Below, piece after piece: positions 27,222-37,467 of a DNA stretch of 64,000 bases (positions are counted from its first letter, which is position 1; each line of letters begins with the position of its first letter). The notes under the pieces are model-generated. The model saw nothing but the letters and a program-made list of their open reading frames with translations. It was not told the origin of the DNA and did no database searches. The stretch comes from Seonamhaeicola sediminis. GTDB taxonomy: Bacteria > Bacteroidota > Bacteroidia > Flavobacteriales > Flavobacteriaceae. Location: positions 186,001-250,000 of the forward strand of contig NZ_SMZJ02000002.1 of NCBI RefSeq assembly GCF_004358095.2, written 5' to 3'. A program made the position numbers and the translations under genes.

Positions 27222-29477
27222 ATGAGAAAATTATTTCTTAGTGTCTTAACTTGTGCCCTAACTTGTTTCATTTATTCGCAAGAGATTGCTTCTTTTAGTT
27301 CTCTTAATAACACGGGATGCAGTGGTGTTGTTGCTAATGATATTAATTTAACAGCCAGTGGGATTTGTAGAGGATCTGGAATTGATATAAAAACTGGAGC
27401 GAGTACATTTAACTCAATAAATTGGTCTACAGTCTTTGATAATACTGATTATTTAGAATGGACTATTTCTCCAAACTTAGGTTATGAAATCAATTTATCC
27501 TCTATGGATATAGCTTATGATAGAAGTAACAATGGTCCGACATCAATTGACATTCAGATAGATTATGGCTCAGGATTTAATAGTATATATATAGATAATG
27601 CTGTAAATACAACTGTTAAAAACATCACAATAGACTTATCTTCGTTCACAAACATCAATTCAACAATAACTTTTAGATTATATGGTTATAATGCCGTTAA
27701 TGGAACTGGGACTTTGGATATTGAAGAACATTCTCCAACAAATAAAGGCGTTGTAATTCATGGGACAATTACTCCCCTTTGTTCTACTACAACAACTTGG
27801 GATGGGTCTACATGGGATAATGGCTTTCCAAATATAAACAAGGCAACTATTTTAGATGGTGATTATGACACATCTACTAACGGCAGCTTTACCGCTTGTT
27901 CTTTAACAATTAATTCTGGATCTACGTTAATTGTGAGTGACGCAACTTTTGTTGAAGTTGAAAATGATGTTGATGTTAATGGGACTATTTCTGTACAAAC
28001 TCAGGGCAACTTTATACAAAATGACCCTTCTGGAGCTTTTAACTTAAATGGTAGTGGAACTGCTTCATTGTTTAAACTTACTGCAACAAAACAGGCATGG
28101 TATTACTATACTTTTTGGAGTTCTCCTGTTACCGATGAAACAATAGGTGATGCCTTCCCTAATACTAGCTCAAATAGGCGCTTTATTTATAATGCTGCAA
28201 ATTATTTAGATTCTAATGGTGATAATGTTGATGATAATGGCGATGATTGGGAAGTGGTACCAAGTGGCCATACTATGATTCCAGGTGTTGGCTATGCTGC
28301 CACTTCAAGCACATTAGGATTATATCCAAGTAGTGATAGTGCCCTTTTTGAAGGTGCTTTTAATACTGGCAATATATCTACTTCCATACATTATAATGTG
28401 GCTAACACCTTGGGAAGTTGGAATTTTCTTGGAAACCCCTATCCAGGTGCTATAGATTTTGCAGCTTTTCAAGCAGCAAACTCCTCTGTTATTGATGGGG
28501 TAGCATATTTTTGGTCACAAGCTTCACCTCCTAGCAGTAGTAACCCAGGAAACCAGGTTGAAAATTTTAGTCAAAATGATTATGCTACGTATACGGTTGG
28601 CACTGGGGGTGCTGCAGGAGCAAGCGGTATCATTCCCACACAATATATTCCCTCTGCTCAAGGTTTTTTCGTTTCTAGTTTATCCAATGGAAATGTTACA
28701 TACACCAATGCAATGCGAATTGCAAATGGCACAAGTAATTCTCAATTTTTTAAAAATTCGAATTTTAAAACTCAAAACAATATTGGAGCCAACAAACTGT
28801 GGATAGATTTAACCTCAAATAATGGTGTTTATAATCAAATTTTAGTGGGCTATGTTGATGGGGCTACTAGTGGCAATGACGGTTTAAGTTTTGATGCTCC
28901 TCGCTTATTATCAAGTAAAAAAGGCGCTTCTTTATATTCATTAATCGACGGAACTGACAAAAAATTTGCTATTCAAGGAAAAAGCCCTAATAGTTTAGAT
29001 AAAAAAGAGAAGCTTAGAATAGGCTTTAAAACCAATATTGAAGTTGCCACTGTATACACTTTGTCACTAGCTAAACTTCAAGGGACATTTTTAACAGAAA
29101 ATGCCATTTATTTAAAAGATAAGTTATTAAATAAATATCATGAGTTATCTTCTTCAGATTACTCGTTTACTTCAGAAACAGGAGAATTTAACAATCGTTT
29201 TGAAATTGTTTTTAAAACGAAAAATAGTTTAAACAGTGCTCAAGCTTCAGTTAAAATTTTCGAATTAGAGAATGGCAATATAACTTTTGCTTCTAGAAGT
29301 AATTTAGGCATTAAATCTATTGAGATATTTGATTTTTTAAACACTCCATTATACAAATTGAATGGACCCTTTGATTCTAAAGCTTTTGAATTATCAAAAC
29401 TTAAAAAAGCTATTTATATAGCCAAAGTTGAATTTACTGACGGAACTATTGTTACAAAAAAATTTATTAAAAAATAG
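27222..29477 (+). CDS. Large secreted protein with T9SS sorting domain
   Basis: A 751-residue secreted protein. A signal peptide (about 1-19) precedes several beta-sandwich modules rich in Ser, Thr, Asn and Gly. The last 80 residues form a type A sorting domain (strands around SIEIFDFLN, LKKAIYIAKVEF and the end VTKKFIKK), which directs export by the type IX system and surface attachment. No catalytic motif is recognised; adhesion or binding is likely. It is convergent with a TonB-dependent receptor gene, with three bases between stops. Confidence 0.85.
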   Translation: MRKLFLSVLTCALTCFIYSQEIASFSSLNNTGCSGVVANDINLTASGICRGSGIDIKTGASTFNSINWSTVFDNTDYLEWTISPNLGYEINLSSMDIAYDRSNNGPTSIDIQIDYGSGFNSIYIDNAVNTTVKNITIDLSSFTNINSTITFRLYGYNAVNGTGTLDIEEHSPTNKGVVIHGTITPLCSTTTTWDGSTWDNGFPNINKATILDGDYDTSTNGSFTACSLTINSGSTLIVSDATFVEVENDVDVNGTISVQTQGNFIQNDPSGAFNLNGSGTASLFKLTATKQAWYYYTFWSSPVTDETIGDAFPNTSSNRRFIYNAANYLDSNGDNVDDNGDDWEVVPSGHTMIPGVGYAATSSTLGLYPSSDSALFEGAFNTGNISTSIHYNVANTLGSWNFLGNPYPGAIDFAAFQAANSSVIDGVAYFWSQASPPSSSNPGNQVENFSQNDYATYTVGTGGAAGASGIIPTQYIPSAQGFFVSSLSNGNVTYTNAMRIANGTSNSQFFKNSNFKTQNNIGANKLWIDLTSNNGVYNQILVGYVDGATSGNDGLSFDAPRLLSSKKGASLYSLIDGTDKKFAIQGKSPNSLDKKEKLRIGFKTNIEVATVYTLSLAKLQGTFLTENAIYLKDKLLNKYHELSSSDYSFTSETGEFNNRFEIVFKTKNSLNSAQASVKIFELENGNITFASRSNLGIKSIEIFDFLNTPLYKLNGPFDSKAFELSKLKKAIYIAKVEFTDGTIVTKKFIKK

Positions 29478-29480
29478 CTT

Positions 29481-31892
29481 CTATAAACTATACAATAACG
29501 ATACAATAAAATTTCTTCCTGGTGCCGTTATTCCAGAGGAATAGGTTCTATACCGCTGGTTGCTAATATTTTCTAGCGTAGCTGTAATGGTGGTACTAGC
29601 ATTTAATACATATTGTGTTCTTAAATTACAAGTGTACCATGATGGGCTATACGGGTTTCCATTGGCATCTAAAGCATATAAATACGCTTTTTGAATTTCA
29701 GAAGGGGCTAACTCATTAAAAGCTAAGTCATCATTATAGTTTAGAAAAAAGTCAAGCTTTAAGTCTTTATGATTCCAAACTAAATGTGTGTTGCCAAAAC
29801 TAGGTGCTACATGTCTTATGGGTACTTCAATAGCTCCCACCTCTTCAGTACCACCAATAATACTGTATTGTGAGGTTAACTCTAAGCTATTGGTAATAGG
29901 CATTTTTAACCCAACTTCAAAACCATAAATCCATGCTTTTGAAGCGTTTTGAATGGCCTGTACCATACTTAGTTCTCCATCATACATAATGTTACTTTGG
30001 CCATTTAAGGTATAATACCTTCTTACCAGAGCATTGTTCAGATAAGTGTAGTATGAGCTTATATCTAAAACCAACTTGCTATCAAAGTCTAGTTTTAACC
30101 CTAGTTCACCACCATAGGCATATTCTGGTTTTAGGGTTTCATTGGGTACCACAACAGCGCCAGGTTCAGAATCAAAAACTTTACCAATATCATCAATATT
30201 GGGAGCTCTAAAGGCCGATGACGCATTTAACCGCCATTGTATAACTTCGTTAGGAGACCAACTAATACCCGCAGTTCCAGTGAGTGCACCCGCTTTATTT
30301 TTAGAGCTACTAAACGGTAAATTTAAAAAGACATTATTTTCTTCAAAATTGGCTTTTGAAACAATATGATTAAATCTGAGCCCAGATTGAAGTACAAACT
30401 TAGGATTGGGTTTGTACTTGATACTGCTGTATATAGCTGCCGATTGCCAATTGGCGCCATTTGGATATCGAGAGACCGTGCGAGAAATGGTGTTATTAAA
30501 GATATTCTCTTCTTTGCCTTCAGACATTACTTTGTTAAATACATACTCCAGACCATAATAAAACTGCGTTTTAGGGCTGAGTCGCTTTTCTAAATCTAAA
30601 TTGAATGAATAGGCATCTACAGACTCTGCTCTTATATTTCGAGTATCAGACTGGAAGTTTCGGTCTTTTCTGCTTTCCTTAAAGTTTTGGTACGCTAGGG
30701 TGGTATTAATTTTGTCGTACAAATTAGAACGACTACTTAATTTGGTAATCTGAAAATTAGATAAAAACCACTGTTGAGGGCCATAGTTCCATTCTGCAGA
30801 TCGTAGCGTATCATCATTATATCTAATGAGCCTATCATATCTTGGAATATCTGATGTAGAGGTATAGTACAATCCTAAATCAAAAGTTAAATTTTCAAAA
30901 GGTTTGTAACGCGCTTTTTGCATTAAATTTAGTTGATTATAGCCAGTATATCTCTGAATTAAAGGGTTATTATTTTGAATAATCTCATCACCAGTTGGGG
31001 TTGTTATTACAAATTCTGGTCTTAAATATTCGTTTGGCCCATGTTTTCCCATTTTCAAATCGGCAAAATCTGAATAACTGGCACTGGTAAAAAACCCCCA
31101 TTTCTTATAACCTAAATTTAAATTAAAGTGACCGGTTTTTTCATTATTGGCAGAGGCATACCTTAGAATGACATTCGATTTTATGAGTAAAGAATCTGTA
31201 TGGGATAGCCTAGGCTTTTGGGTGTAGAAACTCATTACGCCTCCAATGGCATCACTTCCGTAAATAACAGAACCAGCCCCCAAAGTTACTTCGGTATTTT
31301 GAATGGCAAAAGGATCAATAGAAATGACATTGTGTAAATTTCCACCTCTAAAAATGGCATTGTTCATTCTAACACCATCAACACTTATTAATAAGCGGTT
31401 AGTAGAAAAACCTCTAATCATGGGGCTTCCGCCTCCTAACTGACTTTTTTGCACATAAACTTGTCCTGTGTTGGCTAATAAATCGGCACTGGTTTGTGGG
31501 TTCGTAAATTGAACATTTTGTGACCGTATGCTAATTATTTTTTGAGGAACATCTTTTTTATGCTGTTGGAATTTGGAGGCAGAAATCACAATTTCATTAA
31601 GTCCTTGTGTGTTAGATTCTAAGTAAACTGTTCTGGTGGCCGCCAATTCTTGTTTTGTAAGTTTCTTGAGTATGTGCGATAAATGTTTGAAGTAAATCAC
31701 TTCTGTATTGTTGAATTCGCTAATATCTGCTTCACCCCTAAAATTGGTAACAATACTTTTAGATTTGTCTATGTTATAAATAGCCACATTAATAATGGGC
31801 TCTTGAGTTGCACTATTTAAAACCTTAATGTTTTGAGCCTGAATATTTAAAAAAGCGAGTAGAAAAAACGAAAATGTGAATAAAAGCTTCAT
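29481..31892 (-). CDS. TonB-dependent outer-membrane receptor
   Basis: An 803-residue receptor. I choose the ATG at 31892, which gives a clean signal peptide (ending NIQAQ); a longer frame from 31964 would add 24 residues and run into recO. A carboxypeptidase-regulatory-like domain lies at about 20-95, the plug at about 105-225 (QLGGGSPMIRGF motif) and the barrel follows to the C-terminal Leu. The plug and barrel resemble receptors for siderophores, heme or cobalamin, but the ligand cannot be named. It starts four bases after recO and is probably co-transcribed with it. Confidence 0.9.
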   Translation of the reverse strand: MKLLFTFSFFLLAFLNIQAQNIKVLNSATQEPIINVAIYNIDKSKSIVTNFRGEADISEFNNTEVIYFKHLSHILKKLTKQELAATRTVYLESNTQGLNEIVISASKFQQHKKDVPQKIISIRSQNVQFTNPQTSADLLANTGQVYVQKSQLGGGSPMIRGFSTNRLLISVDGVRMNNAIFRGGNLHNVISIDPFAIQNTEVTLGAGSVIYGSDAIGGVMSFYTQKPRLSHTDSLLIKSNVILRYASANNEKTGHFNLNLGYKKWGFFTSASYSDFADLKMGKHGPNEYLRPEFVITTPTGDEIIQNNNPLIQRYTGYNQLNLMQKARYKPFENLTFDLGLYYTSTSDIPRYDRLIRYNDDTLRSAEWNYGPQQWFLSNFQITKLSSRSNLYDKINTTLAYQNFKESRKDRNFQSDTRNIRAESVDAYSFNLDLEKRLSPKTQFYYGLEYVFNKVMSEGKEENIFNNTISRTVSRYPNGANWQSAAIYSSIKYKPNPKFVLQSGLRFNHIVSKANFEENNVFLNLPFSSSKNKAGALTGTAGISWSPNEVIQWRLNASSAFRAPNIDDIGKVFDSEPGAVVVPNETLKPEYAYGGELGLKLDFDSKLVLDISSYYTYLNNALVRRYYTLNGQSNIMYDGELSMVQAIQNASKAWIYGFEVGLKMPITNSLELTSQYSIIGGTEEVGAIEVPIRHVAPSFGNTHLVWNHKDLKLDFFLNYNDDLAFNELAPSEIQKAYLYALDANGNPYSPSWYTCNLRTQYVLNASTTITATLENISNQRYRTYSSGITAPGRNFIVSLLYSL

Positions 31893-31896
31893 GTTT

Positions 31897-32616
31897 TTAG
31901 CTAAAAACCTGATTAAATATAGTGAGTGATTTTGGTTGTTTAAAGTTGCCCAAATGTAATTCAAAATATAGCAAAATCATATTTAAAAAAGATTGTCTTT
32001 GTTTTGAACTTATTTGCACTGAAGATAAGTCATCAAATGTTATGCCTAACAATTGTTTTAGAAGTGTTAAATTTTCACCAGAAATGCTGTGATTATTAGT
32101 TTTTTTTATTTCAAATTGTCCTTCACTAAGATTAAAAAAGTAAGCTTCTGTATTGGTTGTATCAGGGTAAAAGCCTAAATATTTAGTTAGGTTAAGTAAA
32201 AACAACAAATGAAAATTTGCAAAATTGGTTTGAGCATCTAACCAAAGTAAGGTGTTTTCTATATAACTAAACAACGTTTTGTTTTGTTCTTCTTCTTGTA
32301 AAGCACCAAACAGAACTTCGGCTAAAAACATTACAATTGAGCTTTTTAAAACATTAGAGTGTAAACTGATATAAACGTGGTTGAGTTTGGTTTCTTTTAT
32401 AATTTGTAAAGACCTGTTGTTTTTATACTGAATTACCAATTGTAATTGTGATAGCAATTGAAAATAAGCCGCTTTGGTATTACCTTTTTTACTTTTTAAA
32501 ACCCCTTTTAATAAAAAGCTAACAACCCCAAGTTGTTCTGTATAACATTTTACAATAAGGTCATAGTCTTTATACTTTAGTTTAGAAAGCACAATGGCAT
32601 TTGTGGTTATAAGCAT
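31897..32616 (-). CDS. recO: DNA repair protein RecO
   Basis: A 239-residue RecO that loads RecA with RecR in gap repair. The N-terminal OB-fold shows the usual pattern (TNAIVLSKLKYKDYDLIVKCYTE is reduced here to its key features: AIVL strand, DLIVKCYTE and the LLKGVLKSKKG loop). The C-terminal helical domain is complete. The zinc-binding Cys cluster of other RecO proteins is absent, as usual in Flavobacteria. Its first base is the last base of the porZ stop. Confidence 0.9.
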   Translation of the reverse strand: MLITTNAIVLSKLKYKDYDLIVKCYTEQLGVVSFLLKGVLKSKKGNTKAAYFQLLSQLQLVIQYKNNRSLQIIKETKLNHVYISLHSNVLKSSIVMFLAEVLFGALQEEEQNKTLFSYIENTLLWLDAQTNFANFHLLFLLNLTKYLGFYPDTTNTEAYFFNLSEGQFEIKKTNNHSISGENLTLLKQLLGITFDDLSSVQISSKQRQSFLNMILLYFELHLGNFKQPKSLTIFNQVFS

Positions 32617-34967
32617 TATCTAACAACCATTAGTTTTATAACCTTAGTTTCAAAAGTGTCTAAATCTGAAAGCATAACTAAGTATACCCCAGAGGCCACT
32701 ATATTATTAGCTAGATTTTTACCATTCCAGTAAGCGGTTCCGCCATCAATTTCTAAGTTATAACCACTGTATCTTTGATTTACTCTAGATTGGGCTTCGG
32801 CTACTAAATTACCTTCAATATCGGTTATTTTAATATTGATATTTTCTGAAATGTCTTTAATCTTTACTTTTTCATCAACAATATTAAAGCCGGGTCTCAC
32901 AGGGTTGGGGTATGCATATGCAGAAGTTAAATCTTCAAATGGGCTAGAACCACCAGAACGAAAAGATACTAAACCTCTACTGGTAGCTATATAAACAATA
33001 CCATTACTATTATCTAAAGAAACATCGTTTATAGTATTTGATGGTAAAGGTGAGTTGCTTTTTGTAAAATGAAAGATGGTGTTTTGACCATCAGAAGAAA
33101 AATAGAACAAGCCAGAATCTGCCGTTCCAATCCATTTGTTGTTAGAGCCATCCACCTCTATATCTGTTACAAATTGCTCAAATAAAAGCTCTTTGGCAAT
33201 CCCATCTTCTTCAATAATAATTTCTTCAACTTGAACATTGTCATCAGTAAAAAAACTTGAAGTGTTGTATAATACTCTCAGCCCTTTTAATGTTCCAATC
33301 CATAATTGATTACGTTTATCTAAGGCAATTGACCTTACATCTCTAGATGGGAAATTTTTTTCTTCTCCTACAATATTCTTAATTTTTGGATTACCATTTT
33401 CATTAAATCCAATAACTCCATGAAACTGGCTTGTTACCCATTTAACATTGTCACTACCTATTGCTATATCAACAAATCCAGAATCATCACCAAAGCCATC
33501 TATAATAACATCAGAAAAACTGTATGAATTCCATTGATTTGCAATAGGATTATAAGAATTTAAAGGATCATCAACTCTTGAATTCATCATCCATAAAACA
33601 CCATTTTGATCAAATGCAGAAGCAGCTACTCTTATATCCCCAATGTAGTTTGGGTTATTTGGAATCACTAAATCTTCTAAAGTACTATTTGACTCATTAA
33701 ATAAATTTTCAGGAATATCATCATTAACTTCTAACACCCCATCAAAAAATGAACTTATAAAAACTTGATTATTATTAAACGGGTTAATAGAAATTGTATT
33801 TAAGCACCTAGCCTCAAACCCTAAGTCTTTATATTTTGTATTAACCCAAACTTCTTCTTTTAAGTGGCTTATTCCCCTACTATTTAATGGATATGGATTT
33901 AGCTGTGAATTGTACTCTCCAAAAGTTACCCATAATCCCGTTGATTCTGCTTGAATAGAAAATGGGATATTCATCAGTGGACCATCTGGATGAATTTCTT
34001 CAAATAAAATAGGATTTAAAATAGTTGTTTTTAATATTCCAAAATCTTGGGTTCCTATATAAACACTATCAGAATATATAGTGGCTGAAGTGTACTCAGT
34101 ATCAAAATCAACGCTAATGGGTATTTGAGATATTAAGCTAAAACTCATATTGTAAACAAAAACATGATTTTCTGTTGTGACAACTAAGTTTTCATTATCA
34201 GATTTAACATCAAGAGGTCTGTCTGTATAAACAAACTGCTCATTTAATATATCATTAGTTATATCATAAATCCTGTTTCCATCATTTACAGTGTAAAGTC
34301 TAGTTTCATGGGTCTCAATAAATAAATAATTTCCCGAAAATAGCGTTTGCCAGTTTTGAAAATCAATTAAATTAGGATTTGATACTTGAGCTTTTTTAAT
34401 TCCATTTCCATCAGAGCAAGCCGCATAAATAAAGTCACCAAAAACAGTCGTTTGGTTTACTTGAATTTGAATGCCGTTATTACCAATAAAGTATGTATCT
34501 CCAAACTCCAATCTTTCTAAATCAAAAACCGAAATCCCATAATTTGTTGATATATAAATTAAATTTTGATATGGATTAAAATGATTAATTCTTTTATCTG
34601 TTACAGGAATTGTGGCCTTTTCAATGATATCTACAACAGACAAAACCTCATTTCCATTATCAAACACTATTTCAATCAAGCCGATTTCATACCCTATAAC
34701 CAATAACTTATAATCTTCACTATAATATATGGTTGAAATTGTTTCACCAGACAACCCATTTACAGTATTGATCTCTTCAATTTCATTTGTTAGGAGATCC
34801 AAACTAAAAATTGCATTATCTGAAGCGGCATAAATTTTATCACCTCCTTTAATAACTTCCCTAATACTATTATATGAGAAATAACCCTTCCATAAAGCAG
34901 AGTAATCTTGACTAAAAGACAGAAATGAAAAGCAACTAATTAATAAAACTATATAGTTTTTACTCAT
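32616..34967 (-). CDS. porZ: PorZ-like beta-propeller protein of the type IX secretion system
   Basis: A 783-residue exported protein with a signal peptide (1-19, ending SFSQ). It has two beta-propeller regions (about 25-330 and 340-690, with repeated strand patterns such as LWIGTLKGL and IYIATSRGLVSF) and a C-terminal domain like that of T9SS cargo (about 700-783). This plan matches PorZ, the outer-membrane sortase-complex member that delivers anionic LPS to PorU in Porphyromonas. It is first in a three-gene unit porZ-recO-receptor. Confidence 0.82.
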   Translation of the reverse strand: MSKNYIVLLISCFSFLSFSQDYSALWKGYFSYNSIREVIKGGDKIYAASDNAIFSLDLLTNEIEEINTVNGLSGETISTIYYSEDYKLLVIGYEIGLIEIVFDNGNEVLSVVDIIEKATIPVTDKRINHFNPYQNLIYISTNYGISVFDLERLEFGDTYFIGNNGIQIQVNQTTVFGDFIYAACSDGNGIKKAQVSNPNLIDFQNWQTLFSGNYLFIETHETRLYTVNDGNRIYDITNDILNEQFVYTDRPLDVKSDNENLVVTTENHVFVYNMSFSLISQIPISVDFDTEYTSATIYSDSVYIGTQDFGILKTTILNPILFEEIHPDGPLMNIPFSIQAESTGLWVTFGEYNSQLNPYPLNSRGISHLKEEVWVNTKYKDLGFEARCLNTISINPFNNNQVFISSFFDGVLEVNDDIPENLFNESNSTLEDLVIPNNPNYIGDIRVAASAFDQNGVLWMMNSRVDDPLNSYNPIANQWNSYSFSDVIIDGFGDDSGFVDIAIGSDNVKWVTSQFHGVIGFNENGNPKIKNIVGEEKNFPSRDVRSIALDKRNQLWIGTLKGLRVLYNTSSFFTDDNVQVEEIIIEEDGIAKELLFEQFVTDIEVDGSNNKWIGTADSGLFYFSSDGQNTIFHFTKSNSPLPSNTINDVSLDNSNGIVYIATSRGLVSFRSGGSSPFEDLTSAYAYPNPVRPGFNIVDEKVKIKDISENINIKITDIEGNLVAEAQSRVNQRYSGYNLEIDGGTAYWNGKNLANNIVASGVYLVMLSDLDTFETKVIKLMVVR

Positions 34968-35033
34968 AGCGGTTTAAGAAAAATCAAATATATTTATAAC
35001 TAACGAGTTTTACTTTAAAATAATATACAAATG

Positions 35034-35063
35034 AAAAAGCTTCTCTAAAAAAAGAGAAGCTTT
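35034..35063 (-). terminator. Terminator of gdhA
   Basis: An 11-bp perfect stem (35036-35046 with 35053-35063), six-base loop and T run on the minus strand, just after the gdhA stop. Confidence 0.85.
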
Positions 35064-35085
35064 CAAAATATTAAGTTCTTTTGTA

Positions 35086-36429
35086 TTAAACAACACCTTG
35101 AGCTAACATAGCATCAGCTACTTTTACAAAACCTGCAATATTTGCACCTTTCACATAATTAATATAACCGTCTTCTTCTTGGCCATATTCAATACAAGAA
35201 TCATGAATATTACCCATAATTTCTTTTAATTTTTTATCAACCTCTTCTCTGGTCCAGTTAAATCTTAATGAATTCTGAGTCATTTCTAAGCCTGAAGTTG
35301 CAACACCTCCAGCGTTAGATGCTTTTCCAGGAGCAAATAATATTTTTGCATTAAGAAATGCCTTTATAGCATCATTAGTAGATGGCATATTAGCTCCTTC
35401 GCTCACGCAAATACAGCCATTATTTAGCAATGATTTAGCGTCGTCAACTTTTAATTCGTTTTGAGTGGCACAAGGAAGAGCTACATCACACGGTACTTTC
35501 CATGGTGTTTCTCCTTTAGTATATTTAGCATTGGGATATTCATTTAAGTACTCTTTTATTCTGCCTCTTTTTTCATTTTTTAAGTGCATAACAAACTTCA
35601 ATTTTTCAGTATTGATACCATCAGAATCATATATATATCCTGAAGAATCTGAGAGTGTTAAAACTTTACCTCCCATTTGAATAACTTTTTCGGCAGCGTA
35701 TTGAGCTACATTACCAGAACCAGAAATGACTACGTTTTTACCTTTTATAGAGTCATTTTTAGTATTTAGCATGTTTTCGGCAAAGTAAACGGTGCCATAT
35801 CCTGTGGCTTCAGGTCTAATTTTAGAACCTCCCCAAGACAAACCTTTACCAGTTAAAACCCCTGTGAACCCGTTACTTATCTTTTTATACATACCAAATA
35901 GATAACCAATTTCTCTGGCGCCAACACCAATGTCACCCGCAGGGACATCTGTATTATGACCTATATGCCTAAATAATTCACTCATAAAAGCATGGCAGAA
36001 ACGCATAATTTCATTATCACTTTTCCCTTTGGGGTCAAAATCACTTCCACCCTTTCCTCCTCCCATTGGCAAAGTTGTAAGGCTATTTTTAAAAACTTGT
36101 TCAAACGCCAAAAACTTGAGAATACTCATATTTACCGAGGGATGAAACCTGAGACCTCCTTTATAGGGTCCGATAGCAGAATTCATTTGAATCCTATACC
36201 CTCTATTTACCTGAATTTCTCCTGTGTCATCAACCCAACAAACTCTAAAAGTTACTACACGTTCTGGTTCAACCATTCTTAGCAGAATGTTTTTACCATA
36301 GTAAATATCATTTTTAACAATATAAGGTAAAACAGTTTCAGCAACTTCTTCTACTGCTTGTAAAAATTCTGGTTCGTTAACATTACGTTGTTTTACCAGA
36401 TCTAAAAATTCATTTATAATACTTTTCAT
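35086..36429 (-). CDS. gdhA: NADP-specific glutamate dehydrogenase
   Basis: A 447-residue hexameric-type glutamate dehydrogenase that makes glutamate from ammonium and 2-oxoglutarate. The glutamate/2-oxoglutarate site PMGGGKGGSDFDPKG and the NADP fold (VVISGSGNVAQYAAEK) are intact, and length is that of the small NADP-dependent class. It has its own terminator and a -7 element TATATTTG on the minus strand at 36482-36475. It is the main ammonium-assimilation enzyme in this window. Confidence 0.96.
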   Translation of the reverse strand: MKSIINEFLDLVKQRNVNEPEFLQAVEEVAETVLPYIVKNDIYYGKNILLRMVEPERVVTFRVCWVDDTGEIQVNRGYRIQMNSAIGPYKGGLRFHPSVNMSILKFLAFEQVFKNSLTTLPMGGGKGGSDFDPKGKSDNEIMRFCHAFMSELFRHIGHNTDVPAGDIGVGAREIGYLFGMYKKISNGFTGVLTGKGLSWGGSKIRPEATGYGTVYFAENMLNTKNDSIKGKNVVISGSGNVAQYAAEKVIQMGGKVLTLSDSSGYIYDSDGINTEKLKFVMHLKNEKRGRIKEYLNEYPNAKYTKGETPWKVPCDVALPCATQNELKVDDAKSLLNNGCICVSEGANMPSTNDAIKAFLNAKILFAPGKASNAGGVATSGLEMTQNSLRFNWTREEVDKKLKEIMGNIHDSCIEYGQEEDGYINYVKGANIAGFVKVADAMLAQGVV

Positions 36430-36474
36430 ACATAAAATTTTCGCTAATATTAAAAAATATTCAATTTACCAGAG

Positions 36475-36482
36475 CAAATATA
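36475..36482 (-). promoter_or_regulatory. -7 promoter element TATATTTG of gdhA
   Basis: A perfect TAnnTTTG on the minus strand, about 45 bases before the gdhA ATG. No good -33 match. Confidence 0.45.
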
Positions 36483-36565
36483 CATTATCTTTAAAAAAGA
36501 TGTTTATTTTTTTTATATTCTTCAATATTAAATTATTTCACATTTTTTAATCTATTAAACCATTA

Positions 36566-36596
36566 TTTGTTTGTTGATTCAGTTTTTATATATTTG
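36566..36596 (+). promoter_or_regulatory. Consensus promoter of the outer-membrane gene at 36626
   Basis: TTTG at 36566-36569, 19 bases, then TATATTTG at 36589-36596: a perfect match to both elements of the Bacteroidota promoter. The start codon follows 29 bases later. It is the best promoter in the window. Confidence 0.7.
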
Positions 36597-36625
36597 TTAA
36601 TTAATGCTCCCAAAAGCAAAGCCGT

Positions 36626-37459
36626 ATGATGCTTAACTTGAAACAGTTAGTTTTTTTGTTTTGCTTGTTGATTACATATCAAGCAATGTACTCTCAATTA
36701 GGTTTTTCTCATGAAATTGGTGTGATTGCAGGTCCTGTAGAATTTAGATCAGACTTTGGCAGTCGTTTTGATGAAGAAACTAACCTTGGTAACTCAGGTA
36801 TAGGAATTGGTATTGTGCATTATATAAACTTTGCCTATCGCGCCGATTGCAACTGTTATTCAACCGATACATATTTTAATGATCACTTTAAGTTAAGAAA
36901 TGAAATTTCATGGAACTACACCAGATTAGATCATCATGGAGAATGGGTAAAACCTAAATATACTTCAGCAAATGCTGATAAGCTAAGAACCCACCACGGT
37001 GTGGCTGAGAATTTTGACATAGGGACTCAATTGGAGTACTTTCCAAGGAGTATTAGATCATTTCAGGCTTTTAGTTACTTACTGGCGCCATATGTTAGTT
37101 TAGGCATTCATTATACCTCTTCCTCTCCTCAAGGGTGGACAGATTATGGTGACCAAGATATTTTTAATGCAGCAAACATATACTCCTACTGGTATGAAGA
37201 TCCAAGGTTTTTACCCACTTTACCTGCTGGTGAACAAAGAGAATATCCAGTTGATGTAAACCCATTTTCTGATTGGTCTATGGTAGCCAGTGTTGGTGCC
37301 AGATATAAAATTGGAGTACTTTCTGATTTATTAATTGATTTACGGTGGCAGCTTTATTTTAACGATTGGGTAGACGGATTTAACCATAAACTAAGCTACA
37401 ATAAATTTAATGATTGGTTGATATGGTTAAATGTTGGTTATATCTATTATCTAGACTAA
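36626..37459 (+). CDS. Outer-membrane beta-barrel-like protein beside gdhA
   Basis: A 277-residue exported protein (signal peptide about 1-23, ending AMYSQ). The rest is rich in aromatic residues and strands, ends in Tyr-Tyr-Leu-Asp, and has a CNC motif near residue 75. The protein type is known from many Flavobacteria next to gdhA and, as I recall, has been labelled glutamate dehydrogenase by neighbour transfer; nothing in the sequence supports enzyme activity. Two ATG codons (36626, 36629) are possible starts. Function unknown. Confidence 0.75.
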   Translation: MMLNLKQLVFLFCLLITYQAMYSQLGFSHEIGVIAGPVEFRSDFGSRFDEETNLGNSGIGIGIVHYINFAYRADCNCYSTDTYFNDHFKLRNEISWNYTRLDHHGEWVKPKYTSANADKLRTHHGVAENFDIGTQLEYFPRSIRSFQAFSYLLAPYVSLGIHYTSSSPQGWTDYGDQDIFNAANIYSYWYEDPRFLPTLPAGEQREYPVDVNPFSDWSMVASVGARYKIGVLSDLLIDLRWQLYFNDWVDGFNHKLSYNKFNDWLIWLNVGYIYYLD

Positions 37460-37467
37460 ACCTTCCT

